Source: Cephalotus follicularis
Lineage: Eukaryota > Streptophyta > Magnoliopsida > Oxalidales > Cephalotaceae
DNA length: 64,000 nucleotides
Direction of reading: 5' to 3'
Assembly: GCA_001972305.1 (NCBI GenBank)
Contig: BDDD01000541.1
Span: 213,784-277,783 of the forward strand
Part shown: piece by piece, positions 10,904-24,200 of the stretch
Layout of the letters: the number at the start of each line of letters is the position of its first letter
How positions within the stretch are numbered: the first letter of the stretch is position 1
Notes under the pieces: generated by a model
Databases searched by the model: none
Told to the model about the DNA's origin: nothing
The model's input: only the letters and a program-made list of their open reading frames with translations
Program-made: the position numbers and the translations under genes

Positions 10904-11998
10904 ATGGCAAAAGGTAACAGAGGACGACGCAGGATTGCTTGCAGGCCAACCCCATACTCATTGCCGTCCTGTAATCATGGTATTTCTGAGGACCTGCACC
11001 CCAAAAAACTCTCTGAAGCATTGGATAAGAAAGATTGGTTAGAGGCAACTTGTTCTGTGTGCATGGAGTGTCCTCACAATGCTGTTCTTCTCCTATGTTC
11101 CTCTCATGACAAGGGCTGCCGTCCCTACATGTGTGGAACTAGCTTTCGGTATTCCAACTGCCTTGACCTATACAGGAAGGCATATTCTACAGTAATCTCA
11201 TCCAATCATGGACAGCCATTGCATGGCTCAGTTGATAACGCAATAGAAATACCAGATTATAGTTGGCATTTTGACAAGTGTGAAGATACAACACTTGCAT
11301 GCCCTCTTTGCAGGGGTCAGGTGAAAGGGTGGACTGTTGTAGAGCCCGCAAGAGAATATCTAAATGAAAAAATGAGATGCTGCATGCAGGATGATTGCTC
11401 TTTTACTGGCACTTACAAGGAGCTGAGGAAACACATGAGGGTGGAACACCCCTTTGCTCGTCCCCGGGAAGTGGATCCTGACCTTGAACATAAATGGAAA
11501 AGGCTTGAAAGGGAGCGTGAGCGGAACGATGTCATTAGCACTATAAGGTCATCAATGCCAGGGTCAATGGTGTTTGGCGATTATGTAATTGAAAGTAATC
11601 ATTATGGTTTTCACACAGATGAAGGTGGGGATTTGGAGGGAGATGCTGCAGAGAGGAATGCAACTTTCAATGGGGGATTAGAAAGAGATTTTGTAAATGT
11701 TTTTTTGTTCTTCCAGGCATTTGGGCCATCTGGGAATGAGCTAAGCAGACGGCTTAGGCAGCCTGAGAGGACCCTCCACCAAACATCTGACGACAGTGCT
11801 GTTGGTATTCGCCACACCTCTCCTGTTGGTGGTTTGGATTCCTCTGATCAAGATGATGAAAATGACAATGATGATGATGCTGGTGGGAGCGGCATGTCTT
11901 TAGTTTCCCGCCTCCGCCGTCATGGCGGTGGAGTGCTGTTAGGACGTTCGGGTAGGAGACGTAGGCGTAGAGAACCCAATGGAGGTTGGAATAGATGA
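10904..11998 (+). CDS. DUF1644 family protein (Cys-rich, RING-like zinc-binding)
   Basis: This single-exon coding region encodes 364 residues. I chose the ATG at 10904 because it lies 12 bases after a strong acceptor (TTTTCAG to 10891) and gives the basic MAKGNRGRRR start; an upstream in-frame ATG at 10874 would lie in the intron. The DUF1644 core spans about residues 45-235: CSVC at 50-53, further Cys/His pairs to about 90, CPLC at 133-136, then CCMQDDCSF and the KHMRVEHP zinc-finger-like segment near 159-184. The C-terminal third is acidic (DQDDENDNDDD) and ends in an Arg-rich tail, suggesting nuclear location. Rice members of this plant-specific family are linked to salt and ABA responses; biochemical activity is unsettled. 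Confidence 0.9.
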   Translation: MAKGNRGRRRIACRPTPYSLPSCNHGISEDLHPKKLSEALDKKDWLEATCSVCMECPHNAVLLLCSSHDKGCRPYMCGTSFRYSNCLDLYRKAYSTVISSNHGQPLHGSVDNAIEIPDYSWHFDKCEDTTLACPLCRGQVKGWTVVEPAREYLNEKMRCCMQDDCSFTGTYKELRKHMRVEHPFARPREVDPDLEHKWKRLERERERNDVISTIRSSMPGSMVFGDYVIESNHYGFHTDEGGDLEGDAAERNATFNGGLERDFVNVFLFFQAFGPSGNELSRRLRQPERTLHQTSDDSAVGIRHTSPVGGLDSSDQDDENDNDDDAGGSGMSLVSRLRRHGGGVLLGRSGRRRRRREPNGGWNR

Positions 11999-13389
11999 AC
12001 TGGAACATGTGGTACAGGGAAATTTGGCTAGGTAAATAGTTTAGAAGGGGGTTTAAAAAAAAAATCCTAATGGATTTGACTCGATTTTACATTTCCATGG
12101 GAATGAGAATTGAAAAAAATGGTTTACTTTGACTATTGTATTTTTTACATGTAATTTTCTAATTATTTTTTCCTTGTACCCCCATATGCCGACCTACGAA
12201 TGTTATTCGATGTGGAAATTTCTTGTGTAAAAATGTCATGTATTTACTCTCATTTTATCTCATCAGTTGCGAAGTCCTAGCATGTCAGTTGTTTCACAAA
12301 GTCCCAAAGTGTGGATTTATTTCATATTCAATAATAGACATCGTCTTGTTAGAATCGTAGTCCTATATATAAACATCTTTAGTTTGATTCTTATTTTAGC
12401 AATTGAATGGTAATTTTTCGTACTCGTGATTTTTGACTTTGTTGAAGACAGGTTATTTTGGAATAAAAACAAAACAGGCTGAAGATGAAAGGCGGCTTGA
12501 TATGGGACTAATTCAGGAGTCTATCCCAAGAGAGCTGCCTTTGCTTCTGGTTCCTAAAAAGACATCTGGATTTCACCCCTACACACGGAATTCCATCCTC
12601 CCTTGTCTCACAAGTAAATTAGTTTTGAGAACATTCTGCCAAATTTTGGCAACTTTCACTTTCAACCTGATTCACCGTTCTTAAGATATCTGCGTAGAAC
12701 CAGACTAAAAAAAGAGAAAGGAGTCATTTCGGTTGTATGACATGAGGTCCCTACGGACAAGTGCAGCAAGTGACCCTTTAGTTTACAGGATTGTTTGAAC
12801 AAAAATTCTATTAGTGTTTAGTAACAAAAATTCTATTAATCTTTAGTATTACTATTGGTACATATTTAAACATGATATATAAGTTTAAATATAAACAATT
12901 GCCTTTTTCAAAATAAAACAAAATTATAATAAAGTATGCAGAGGAAAGGAACAAAAAAATAAAAAAAACCATAATAAATGGACAGTGAATTCTACAGATA
13001 GAATTGATGCCTTGATTATTGAATTTGGAAATTCATAAGTAAAATCTGCTAAACAATTATCATTATGATGTTTCAAAATACTGAGCATTTCAATCATCTA
13101 ATCAAAAAGTGACATACAATAGCCAAAGGGGGGTTGTCACATGAGAATCTTCTTATGGCCATGATTTAAAGGGAATCTACCATTTTCTACAAGTTAATGA
13201 ACAAAGACCTAATGAGGGTTAACTAAGATTGAAATATGTTACATTGAGAAATCGAATGTAATAACCAACAGCTGTACAGTTTGAGTCTTACTGGCACTGT
13301 GTTCCACATTTGTAGTGTAATTTCAAAAAGCGAGGCCTGGAATTTTAAAAATACTTCCAAGCCAATTTCGTAGACGTTTTTCCATAATG
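11999..13389. other. 3' flanks of the convergent DUF1644 and separase genes
   Basis: This holds the 3' UTR of the DUF1644 gene (probably to about 12300) and the separase downstream region. One plus-strand frame at 12433-12684 is open for 83 codons and fairly charged at its start, but it matches nothing I recognise and has no clear partner exons, so I do not call it a gene. Confidence 0.4.
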
Positions 13390-16300
13390 CTAATGATCCT
13401 TTTTTATTCTTATACCAGTTGGGACACCATAGCAAACCGGTGACGCCCCGATCAAGAAAGGTAACATGCAAGCTTCACGAGCCTGACCCATGAATGATCC
13501 AACCTTAGGTCTATGGTCACAATGATACTTATCTAAACTGCTATCACAAGTTTCAGGTAAATTCTTCTCAGAGACTTTCTTCTTAACATTCCCCTTGGAG
13601 CCCTTTATTTTCAAAGCCTGAAATGAATTGCATTGGGCACAACCCACAGGATTTGATCTTTCTTTTAACCAAGCATCGAGCATGGCCTTCCCAAACCGGT
13701 CAATATCCTTGTCTGTCACTTCCCAAAGATTGGCAACAATGATGGGAGAACCAGCAAGCAAATAAGAGAGGGGCGCACCTTGTGGAGCGTAACACCCATT
13801 TAGTGACAGAGAACCACTACTGCACCCCATCAAGAGAGTAGCACCACACTTTTCTAGGTTTTGAATATCATGCTTGGAAATATACTGTGCTCCTGTACCA
13901 AACACCGGTGCCAGGAAAATTTTGTTACGATAAGCAGGAAAAGAAAAGAAAGAAAAGTTTGTCATGACAACAACAGTGCAAGGAGGATCAGTGTCCATAT
14001 AATAAAACCACACATGTTGAGCATACCACTTCCATGGCCAAAATATATAAAAAGGTCATGACTTTTCAAAGCTATAGCCAATTCCTCGGCTGTTGGCACA
14101 GATCCAGCCTTCCCCTGGACAACATGAAAAGCATTAGGTAAATATTTAAAAACACATCATAGAGAAAATTGCTTGCACATGAAGATAAGAATACACATTT
14201 TAAAATCGAGTTTCTGTCAGTTCATTTCCATACTAGAGAAGCATGCAAGGAATTACCTCAAAGTTTTGATCTCTAAACCAGTTCTCAAACTCAACTTGTG
14301 TGCTGCTGAGGTCGCCACTGGGATTTAACAAATAAAATGCATCCACCGGATCTATCAAAGGACAAGCAGCAACAATGGTCCCAACTTGCTCCTGATAATG
14401 ATGGCTTCTATAAAGTGTATCCGATATGCTGGAAACAGATGGCATGCGATAAACCTCTTGGTTTCTTAGTATCGGTATGTTCTCCCATGGAAGCATCTGT
14501 TAATAGCAGCAGTCTAGTCATTTTGTTGCAAATAAAGGGATTTCAAAAATGGACAAATCAGCATTCCTTAGTCAAAAAAGATAGCCCAATAAAATCTACT
14601 GATTGAAATCCATGCTTAGAGAAGACATCTATTGAGGCAATCAAATTTACTCCATAACAAGTACACGGCAAAGATCCTATGTAAAACATAATGAACAATG
14701 AATTATACAGACCAGATATTTACTTTTAACAAATCCATACAAGCATAGGTGGGACTAATTCCAGTGTTTCATGTTCTGGTGATGGGAGACTGCTTAAGAC
14801 TGAACCATACCGCTCTATACGTGTGTATATTTAGTACATGGCAATGAATAGAATAGAACTATAGAACACAAATAAATAAAAAATCAAATCCTATATATAA
14901 AAAACACAATTAATAAATTAATTTTCACAACCAATCTCAGTCAACATGAACGCTGAAAGACCCAAAGACCCACCTGCACCTCAAAATCAAGCACTAAAAT
15001 TATTGGATCTCTATTTACAGAGCCTTCTTCTTCCAGCTTCTTCACTGCTTCCTGTATGAGCTGAAAGGCCAACCTAGAATAATTCTCAACTTCATGAGAT
15101 GAGTTAGGTGATCCCCTACATGTTTCCTTGTCACAATATTCAACTGTACCAATGTAGCAACCTTTCTTCATAGGCAGGTTTGAAATACAAGCCTCTCCTT
15201 CAATGCCTATCCTTGCACCTCCAAGTAAGAGTTTAAGAAGAATCTCATTTACATCCATTTTGCATTTATATTTGAGGTCATGTACCAGCTTCTTGTGCAC
15301 TGCATCTAAGCGCTGGCAATTTGTCCATTCTCCCAGAAGCAAATATCTCCAAGGACCCAACCATGAATCTTCTAATTTCCTGAAGCATGAAGACAGATAA
15401 CAAGCAAGCACCAACCAATACATCAGTTCAGGCTTCTTACACTGGACACTGTAAGCTGGACAGTGGACACACTACATGATGTTACAGCGTCTCACAGGAG
15501 GTCCTAAAGATCACCTTAAAAGGCTTCTTCCTTAACTTCAATCCCCACAAGGGGTGGTCTCGGTCAGGATTTTACGTAATGCCTGAGGTTGACCTTCAGA
15601 AAAGAAATGAAAGGGGGTAGCAACCCTCAACTCAGAGGAAAAATCCTCCAGATGTCTAGGGTATCACCACCCACTCTTAGGGAATTAATAGGGCGGATAA
15701 CTCTATCGTGAGCCTTACTCGGGAACGAGTTCTTCACAAGTGGAGGGGACTGATATGAGACTACAATTAAGGGATCTCAACAGCAAGAATTAGTTCTAAA
15801 TTAGTGTGATATGACAAGGATTTCCTATTCAGGCCAAGTCAACAAGTTTACAGCTGGGATTTTCTTTACTAAAAGAGTTAATTAAGAAATTTACTATTGT
15901 TTCTTCCTTAATTAAAGACTGAATTATCAGCCCCTATGTAATCAATTGATAATCTCTTGTTTTTGATAAAATATAATTATAGAACTTTTGTTCTATTTCT
16001 CTGGTGCGCCAGATTTTTTTAACCTTGTAATTACAAGGTTCCAGGGCATAGTCGTGTACTTGCCTTATCTGCTATCCACCAGATCAAGATATGAACACAA
16101 CTCCATCTGAAAAATAAAACTACATGCTGTTACAATGTCTCACGGGTCTTCAAATGCCAATAACAGAATGGCTTTAGAAGATGACTACTAATTTATTGTA
16201 TTCTTATCTGCAAAAATATATAATGATACGTGAAGACTAACCATAAATAATGGATTGCGTGTCACAGTTGGACACATATACGAAAACATACTGATGGGCC

Positions 16301-19300
16301 AAAAAGCTTACAAATCCATATATACCTATGACTAAGGAAAGAGCTCCTACCTCAGCAAAATACCAAGACGCAGATCTAGCTTCTTTCTCCGCATCCACCA
16401 CATTGTCCTATTCTTCTTAGTATCTACTAAGGGAAAACTCGAAGATGACAAGTAGTTCTCTTCTAATATCATTTTAAATGCTGGAGCTACATCATCGACC
16501 ACAGAGGTACTCCATGGACAGTGCCAATGTTTTCCCATTCCAGTGCTCTCATAAGAATCCCCAGAACCACAAATTTCATCATCTGAAATTTCAGCTATAC
16601 ATGGAAAATTAATAGTATGCTACGATTTGTTCGGTATACTAATATGTATGTGCATTTGAATTTCGAGTTAACCATGAGTAAAAGATGGTACCTTCTAAAA
16701 TGGAATTTACAGGCATAAGAATTACTATAGGTTGACTGTTCAAACGTGACAACATCATCCATGCACGAACACATGAACGATGACATAGAAATTCTTCTAA
16801 TAAATCAGCAAAACCACCTCCGAGCAAACTTATACAGACAACTGTTGTGCAGGGAAGATATTTAAAAAAGTCAATTACAATTTGTTCAATATCTTGAATA
16901 GACTCCGGAGCAAGCCTGCAACACAAGGAGAATAAATTACTAAATCAAAATGCTTATCAGGGGTAACCTTTCCACTAAAAAATAACAATAGCTTCTCAAG
17001 TCAAGGTCAGGCAAATAGTTATATCCCCGCCCAATCATAATTGTTGGGATTTGTCCCTTCAAAAAAATTAAATATTTAAGGCGTCATTTGGAAAATGTAG
17101 CAACCGAGACCTGTGTATTTCTGGACCTGAGCTGGTTGAGCCAGTTAAATGTAAACCCTGAAAATAGAACTATCATATCAAACAATGAAAACAATGTTAT
17201 TTAATACACCAAACAGGTAAAACATGAAGACAAACCGACATTCTAAGTAATCAAGAAATGTTATAAGCATTTCGTTTGCTGTCATACAGTTGGACACTTA
17301 TCAAAGCAAAATTAATATAGAGATCAACCCAGAGAAGGGAGAAAAAGAGGTGGTCATGATTTCTAACATAAATGACAATTTGGTCCAGAGCTATTAAGAT
17401 GCTTCTTGATAAAGCACCACTGATTTTTTTTTTTGAACAAGAAAGCACCACTGATTTATTGACATTACAAGACAAATGAAACATGCACAAGCACATTTCC
17501 AAACCATAGTTCATTTCTCAACTGAGAAAAAAAATTTCTAACTTAGAGTAGCAATTCTACTTTCTTCAGAGAAATAGGATCTACGTCGCAAAAAAAATAT
17601 ACCATGTGCATCAAATATTTTAACATTACAAAAAAACAATGTTTGAAAAAAAAGTGATCTAACAAGTGCTTTACTGATTAAGTTGCCAATGATATGTCTA
17701 AAGGCCTAAAATTTTACGATTATACCATCTACAGGGGAAAAGAAAGAATACTGCAAACATCTATGATTCAATCAAACTAAATAGCAATATGCAGGCCACT
17801 GGCCCTCAAGCGTCTTGATCATCGGATAAGATTTGATTCCATCAAAGTAGAATCAGATCTTACAGAAAATAACCAGTTAAACCAATAAAAGTATTGAATT
17901 AAGTGACAGACACATAGACTCGAAATTTATTGAAAATCACATTAAAGGAATTTAAAGGGAAAATTACACTTTTTGTCCCTCGATTTCAGGAAATTTCCAA
18001 TTAACTCCCCGGAGTTCTGATTTTAACATAGTAGATTGTAATTCACTCATTTTAAATCATTGTTTTCAGAGCATAAGCCTCTCTTAGTTAAAGCATAAAT
18101 TGTACACCCTAGTTAAAGCCTCAAAGACTGAAATGCATATCAGATAATCAATGTGAACATGTCTCATGCATATTTTACATAGAGATAGAAGTAAAAAACA
18201 TTAATGAAATGGTCCAAATAGATATGAATTAAAGGCACATAAAAACTTGTAAACAGAAGAATACCCAGAAGTTGAGCCAAGAAGTTAACAATAAATTTGT
18301 TTGCCCCTGAGTGCACCTATAAGATACACGAAAATGGTAAGTGAAGTTTTACCTCAGCATCCACAAGGGGTTCAGCTTTGCATTTCCCACCCATATTTAA
18401 AAAGAAATGGTAATTAAGGTGGGTCCCAAGCGAAGCCTGATGAAAGTATGAAGCCCATTGATTTTCAGATATTGCTTTGCAAGAAGTTGACAAAGGACTA
18501 TGCTCGATTGAGGAAGACAATATATATATCACAGCTAGCAATCTAGAGACCTGTTGTAAATTATAAAGAAGCAAACATCAACTCACATCACATCAAGGGA
18601 AAGGCGAGAAAGACTATAAAGGCACAAAGGTAAAAAATAGAAGCAACTTGGAATTGCAACACATGAAATAATGGACGTGTTTGATGCAAGAATAGGGATG
18701 AAGAAATTGAAATTCCAACCCTATTTGGTCCACACCAGCGTTTATTGTGTAGTAATGGAATCCATCCTCTATGCAATAGTGTAAAACCATTCCTACGGGT
18801 GTGAATGGTAAATGAGAAGTTCTAATTGGGATGAAGCGATGGAATTTCCAAACCCCTTTGGTCCACACCAGGGTTTATTACATAGTAATGGAATTACTCC
18901 CCATTTTCTAAGTGATGAAATTTCTATGAAATGGTGTAAACCATTCCTATGGGAGCGGTATGAAAAATTCTAGTTGCTTGTAAAAACACACTAGCACAAT
19001 ATATAATAAAACACTCTAGCGAATCTGAAAATACTATTTTTATATAAAAACCTTCAGTTGTTTTGAACAAAATGAAACAGTAATTAAGTAAGAAACTCTT
19101 CTACTGTTTGACAAAAATGTGCAACCTATTCTCAGTGAGAATTGAGATAACAAGTGAATGTTGACACTGATTTGTTGCCTTGATATATATTTCTTCAGAG
19201 AGTTCATTTACTTGGAGAAGAAAAGTTAAGTGCAGCTTGCACTGCCAAAAAAGCTATCATAAAGCATTTAGAATCTTAAGGCATATATCTAAAACAAATT

Positions 19301-21164
19301 GAAAACAAAAGGCACCAAAAGATTAGTACCAATGATTACAATAATTAAAACATGATAGAGTTTACCTTCTGAAAAAGTGTAGGAACCTCACGACTGAGGA
19401 CAAAAGCTTGCTTCAACCAAGACACTGCATTTGGTAGCACATGCAACTTCCTGTTGAACAAGATGAACCAAACGGAGAAAAAAGTTGATTATATGAAACG
19501 TGTGCTGACAGTCAATAACTAATTCAAGTAGAAACCCAAATATATAAGTAACATGTATAAAATAGTTATGTTGTTGCCCAGAACTCGACAGAGGATGTTG
19601 CTCTGGATAGAACAGAATGCTATTATATGATTGATGACCTATTTTTAATCTAAAATTTCAAGTACAAAGCTATAAACCATGTAAAATTACTCAAATGATT
19701 ATCTTGATGGCCCATACAACATTTGGGGCTCATATCTAGGTAGAAATTTAGAAATTCCAAAAAGTTTTCTATTGGCATGAGTCACTTCCTTTCTCAAAAC
19801 CTATTGTGAGAGTGAAATACCAAAAAATCAAACATCAAACATTGGGATGATCCAACAGAAATTTCCATCAAATTCATAACACGTGCCGTGATGAAAATGA
19901 TTGTATATAGTAATTTTGGGATCACCCGTAAATATGAAGAAAAGAAAGAGTAACCAAACCAGGTCTTCAGAGGGAATCAATGAAGAACACCTTATTGTTG
20001 GTTTTTAAGGTTAAAAGGTCATTACTCATCAGGCATATCAGTTGGCTCACATAAGTAAGCAAAAAATGGTTGATCGATAGTATCTTCAACTCTGAGAGCA
20101 TAAGTGGCAAGTGATGGCAATTGTAACAGCACCAAGGAAAATTTTGATTTGTATTTTTAAACACCTTTAGAACAATTGAAACAATAATAAAAAAGGCAGA
20201 GAACAAAGGTATATTACTGCTTGGTATACAGAGACACCTTGACATCCCTTAAATGCAACTAAGGATGACAATAGGCGGATCGGGACGGATTTTGCCATCC
20301 CCGTCCCCACTCCGTCAAAGAACGGGGTGGGGACGGGACGGAGTTTCCTTTCCCCTTGGCGCGGCGGGGCGGGGGTGGGGACGCCATTTCTTTGGCGGGG
20401 AGGGGGCGGGGATGGCAAAATCTGTCTCGATCCGCATCATCGTCATCCCTAACCTCATGGATGTATAAGCTAAACACAACCACATGACTAGTAGTTTCTT
20501 TTATTCTTAAAAAAAAATTATATGTATTTGTTATATACAAATACATATTACAATAAATCTTAGATATAATATTACAATAATATTTTGAGAAGTTCATTTA
20601 TTAATATATCATATATGTGATAAAATATATAAAGGCGAAGCGTGGTGAAGCGGGACGGGGCGTAACGGGGAGAACACTTGCTTTGCCCTCTCCCCACCCT
20701 CACCGGCAGGGCATATTTTTTCCCCATCCCCACCCCAATCCTTAAACGGGACGGGGATTCCTCATCCTATTTGAAGCAGAGCGGAGCGGAGAAAATTTCC
20801 GTTCCTAAATGCAACATCTTAGTAGGCCCCGTACATATACATGCAAATACAAATACTGTTACAAATACCTGGTGTCCTCAGAACAGTAGCCTTTCATAGA
20901 GAACCAACTTAAGTTGTAAAGTATTGCTGCACGTTCAATAGTGAACACCTCTCCTAAGAATTCCTTTCCAAGAAAATCAAGAAAGAAAGTGGATTGAACA
21001 GTAGAATAAGTAAGAAGGAAAGAGTTTCGGCTGCCTAAGACAGATATGCTTCGCAAAGTAATTGCATGTGCCTCATCAATTTGGCCACGATCTCCCAAAC
21101 ATTTCCCTGAAAATGGAATAGATAAATAGATAGATATATCACAATTTTCAATCAATCAATCAAT

Positions 21165-21200
<36 letters not shown>

Positions 21201-24200
21201 CTTCAGGTAGTAAAATCATAGATTATTCCGTGCTTGCACGAAAAGAAAAGAAGCAAGTGAAATATTCAAGCATGCAGAACTCCCCTTTCATTGATATACC
21301 TCTCTTCATAGACTATGCTCCATCTTCATGGTTTTGTATCAAGTGAGAATTATCCTTCAATCATAAAAATTTATTTACCTTCTATCTCTATTTTCTTCCC
21401 CCTTGATCACACCATATGCCATAGAGAATGACAGAAACACACAACTTGATACTGATACAGAATCTAGAAATGTTTACAAAAGCAGAACGGCGAAAAGAAT
21501 ATTACAATAATAGACACAAACTATAGAATATCAATTGGGGTTAGATGCTTCAGATGATTTCCAAACTAACGATGTTAAGGATAGCTAAAAGCATATTTGG
21601 AAGAACATTTTGACATGCAATATATCACCCATCTCACTTTAATTGATATAAGACAGTAATAATTTTTTTCTCAAATCAATTAGTACAAATTCACAATGTC
21701 ATCTGTTTCTTTCATTCAAAGCAAAAAAAAAAAAAAAACAAATGCATATCAACTAGTGTGTACAAAATTCAATCATATATATATAACCGAACCAGAGTAA
21801 AAATTTATAGAAGCAACTGCAACCATACCTAAGCCAGTGAGAGCCCTCGTTGAAAGTCGCCTACGGATGAATTCCCATTTTAAATGTACAAAGTTAATCA
21901 TCATCTGAGAGTCCATAACTTCAATAGGTAGGCAATTCCAACACTTCAATTTCTTGCAAATGCATGCAACTTCACAACCAAAATCAGACACATTATTGCT
22001 TCTAGAATGTTTTGAAAGGCCGGGTTGTAGCTCACATGATCCGTTGACACTTTGGTTCAAAGACGACCTACACTTGGAACGAGTCATTATATGATTTTCC
22101 TCGGATATCAAACTTTTCTCATTTACCAAAGATTTTGGTGCTTTATTAGTCCTTCTGCCCTTTCTGGCATTTAATTTTGCTTTTGACCTCTCCCTTTTGG
22201 AACAAGGTTCCATTGCATCTGACAAATTTGTGGCAGACTGAGTACAAGCATTGCCCGTACCAAAGTCAGCAGTTTTTACATAAGCCATGCTCTCATTAGC
22301 TCCCTCTTCAGGACAACTAATAGAGTTTTTCCACACTTTTAAATATAGTCTGTCTAGGGCTGATTGGTACAGATGCTGAGCATGAGATAGTCTATCTATT
22401 GTAATGTTCCCTGTAGTGCTATCCAAACGACTACGGAATAAATCACCAAGTTGCTGGTCTACAGTGACTTCCAACATCAATCTGCATTTTTTGCAAGAAA
22501 ACTCAGCATCATTTTGTACAAAAATTTGTTTGGCACTTTTTAGTTCCTTTTCTGCCAGATTCCAAAACTGCTTCTTACGGAATAGCTTCCCTAAAAGTAT
22601 TTAGAGGAAAACTATAAGTTAAATTATCATGTCCCTTCCTAACTACAGAGGCACTCAAAAACAGGAACTGAAACAAGTTGTTTATTTGTACCTAAAACAG
22701 AAGAAAAAGCAACTGCAAATAGTGGCAAGCTTTGTGAGCAGGATATATTTTTACCCCACAGTAGAACAGTTTCAGCCTCAACTCCATTTCCAATTAATTC
22801 ATGTACAGTCCCAAGCTGCACAAGGCACAAGAGATCAGGGTTCTAATCCATACATAAGAGACAAGGATTCTGTGTTAAATCAAAATCAGAAGGTGTAAGT
22901 GACACGTGATAATGAAACCTGAAGGGTACTTTCAAGATAAGATTGAAGTACATTCCATGGACTAATGTAATAACCATCCAGGTCCCATGAAATGGAACTG
23001 AAGGACCAAACTTCAATAGCAGCTGATCTACACACATGGAAGTTCTTAAGCCCATAAGTAGGCATCTCACTCGTGTGCCCAGCTTCATCATACTTCTCTA
23101 TTTGCTGCTCAACAGAGTAAATAAACTTCTCTTGAAATAGTAGAGTTCGTACTCGATGGGCTTCTTTTGCATATAAAAGAGCCTAAGGAATCAAAGGGTA
23201 AAAAAGCTCATTAGGAAAGGCTTATTTCCATAAGCAACAAGAGAGAAGTTGCATCACTGTGACACTTGAACAGTTTAATAGCGGCCCAAATTTTGAATCA
23301 TTTGCATGTACATTGAAACCGTTTGTTTACATGGATCATTAAACATCCAAAATAATAGGAACTATTTCTAATGTTCACTATATAGCCACCTATGTCAACT
23401 GTAGACTAAATATTATAAGTTTATCCTAAGTTTGTCCGAAGTACATGAAGTAATTAAGCTGTGAGGTCTAACAAGGACACAGCTTCTTTAAGGAATCATT
23501 TGTGCTACAAAAAATATCGACTAATTAATTTATAGCCCATGGATTGCAGAAAGTACATAATTAGTGGCATACATGCACATCTTCTCAAAAAGAAAAAAAG
23601 AAAAAAAAGACTTCCAATTACACCAAAATCTGAAAGCAAATTTGATACAGCTTACCTCAACTAATCGCCCATTCGAAATAAGTCTTTCACACAAATCATA
23701 ATAGAGATAACCAGCAAGAAAAAGAGAACGAGCAGAAACAGGAACCTATACGCAAAACAGACAAATTAGTTATTGAATTTCATCATCATAATCTAAAAGA
23801 CCACCAGGGTATACTGAGGATCTTACACTTGCAAGGAGTTCGGCTGCAGCCATTTTAACATCATCGGCTGTGATATCCGGTCGAAAAGAAATTTCATGGT
23901 TGTAGGCATTGTGGGGCGTGTTAGTAAATAAAAAAGAGAAATTCTGTTCAAATCCAACTACTAATGGTCGAGATCCCTCGAAGCAATGTATCCAAAAATC
24001 AATAAACGTGGAAATTTCACCACAATGCTCTGATAACCTCATAATAAATGCCTCATTTATAGGTGAAACACAAAGTGCATGACTAAGCCTTCTACATTCC
24101 CATAGTTTGGCCAAGCATTTCTCCAAAGGGATTTTCTTCCATTTAAATAATTTGATTACAAGCTCATATATATCATGATGAGATTTCATACCCTGAACAT

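Noticed and set aside
12433..12684. 83-codon plus-strand frame after the DUF1644 gene as a gene
   Set aside because: No recognisable domain and no supporting exons; it lies in the gap between convergent genes. A decayed exon cannot be excluded.
14027..14061. Separase catalytic His exon reading straight through into the next frame
   Set aside because: GTATGC after GGAAGTG is a donor; using it joins FGHGSG to [10 protein letters not shown] in frame, as in known separases.
20167..20597. Overlapping Pro/Arg/Gly-rich open frames on both strands
   Set aside because: They are a by-product of the GC-rich hAT-like MITE and its inverted repeats.
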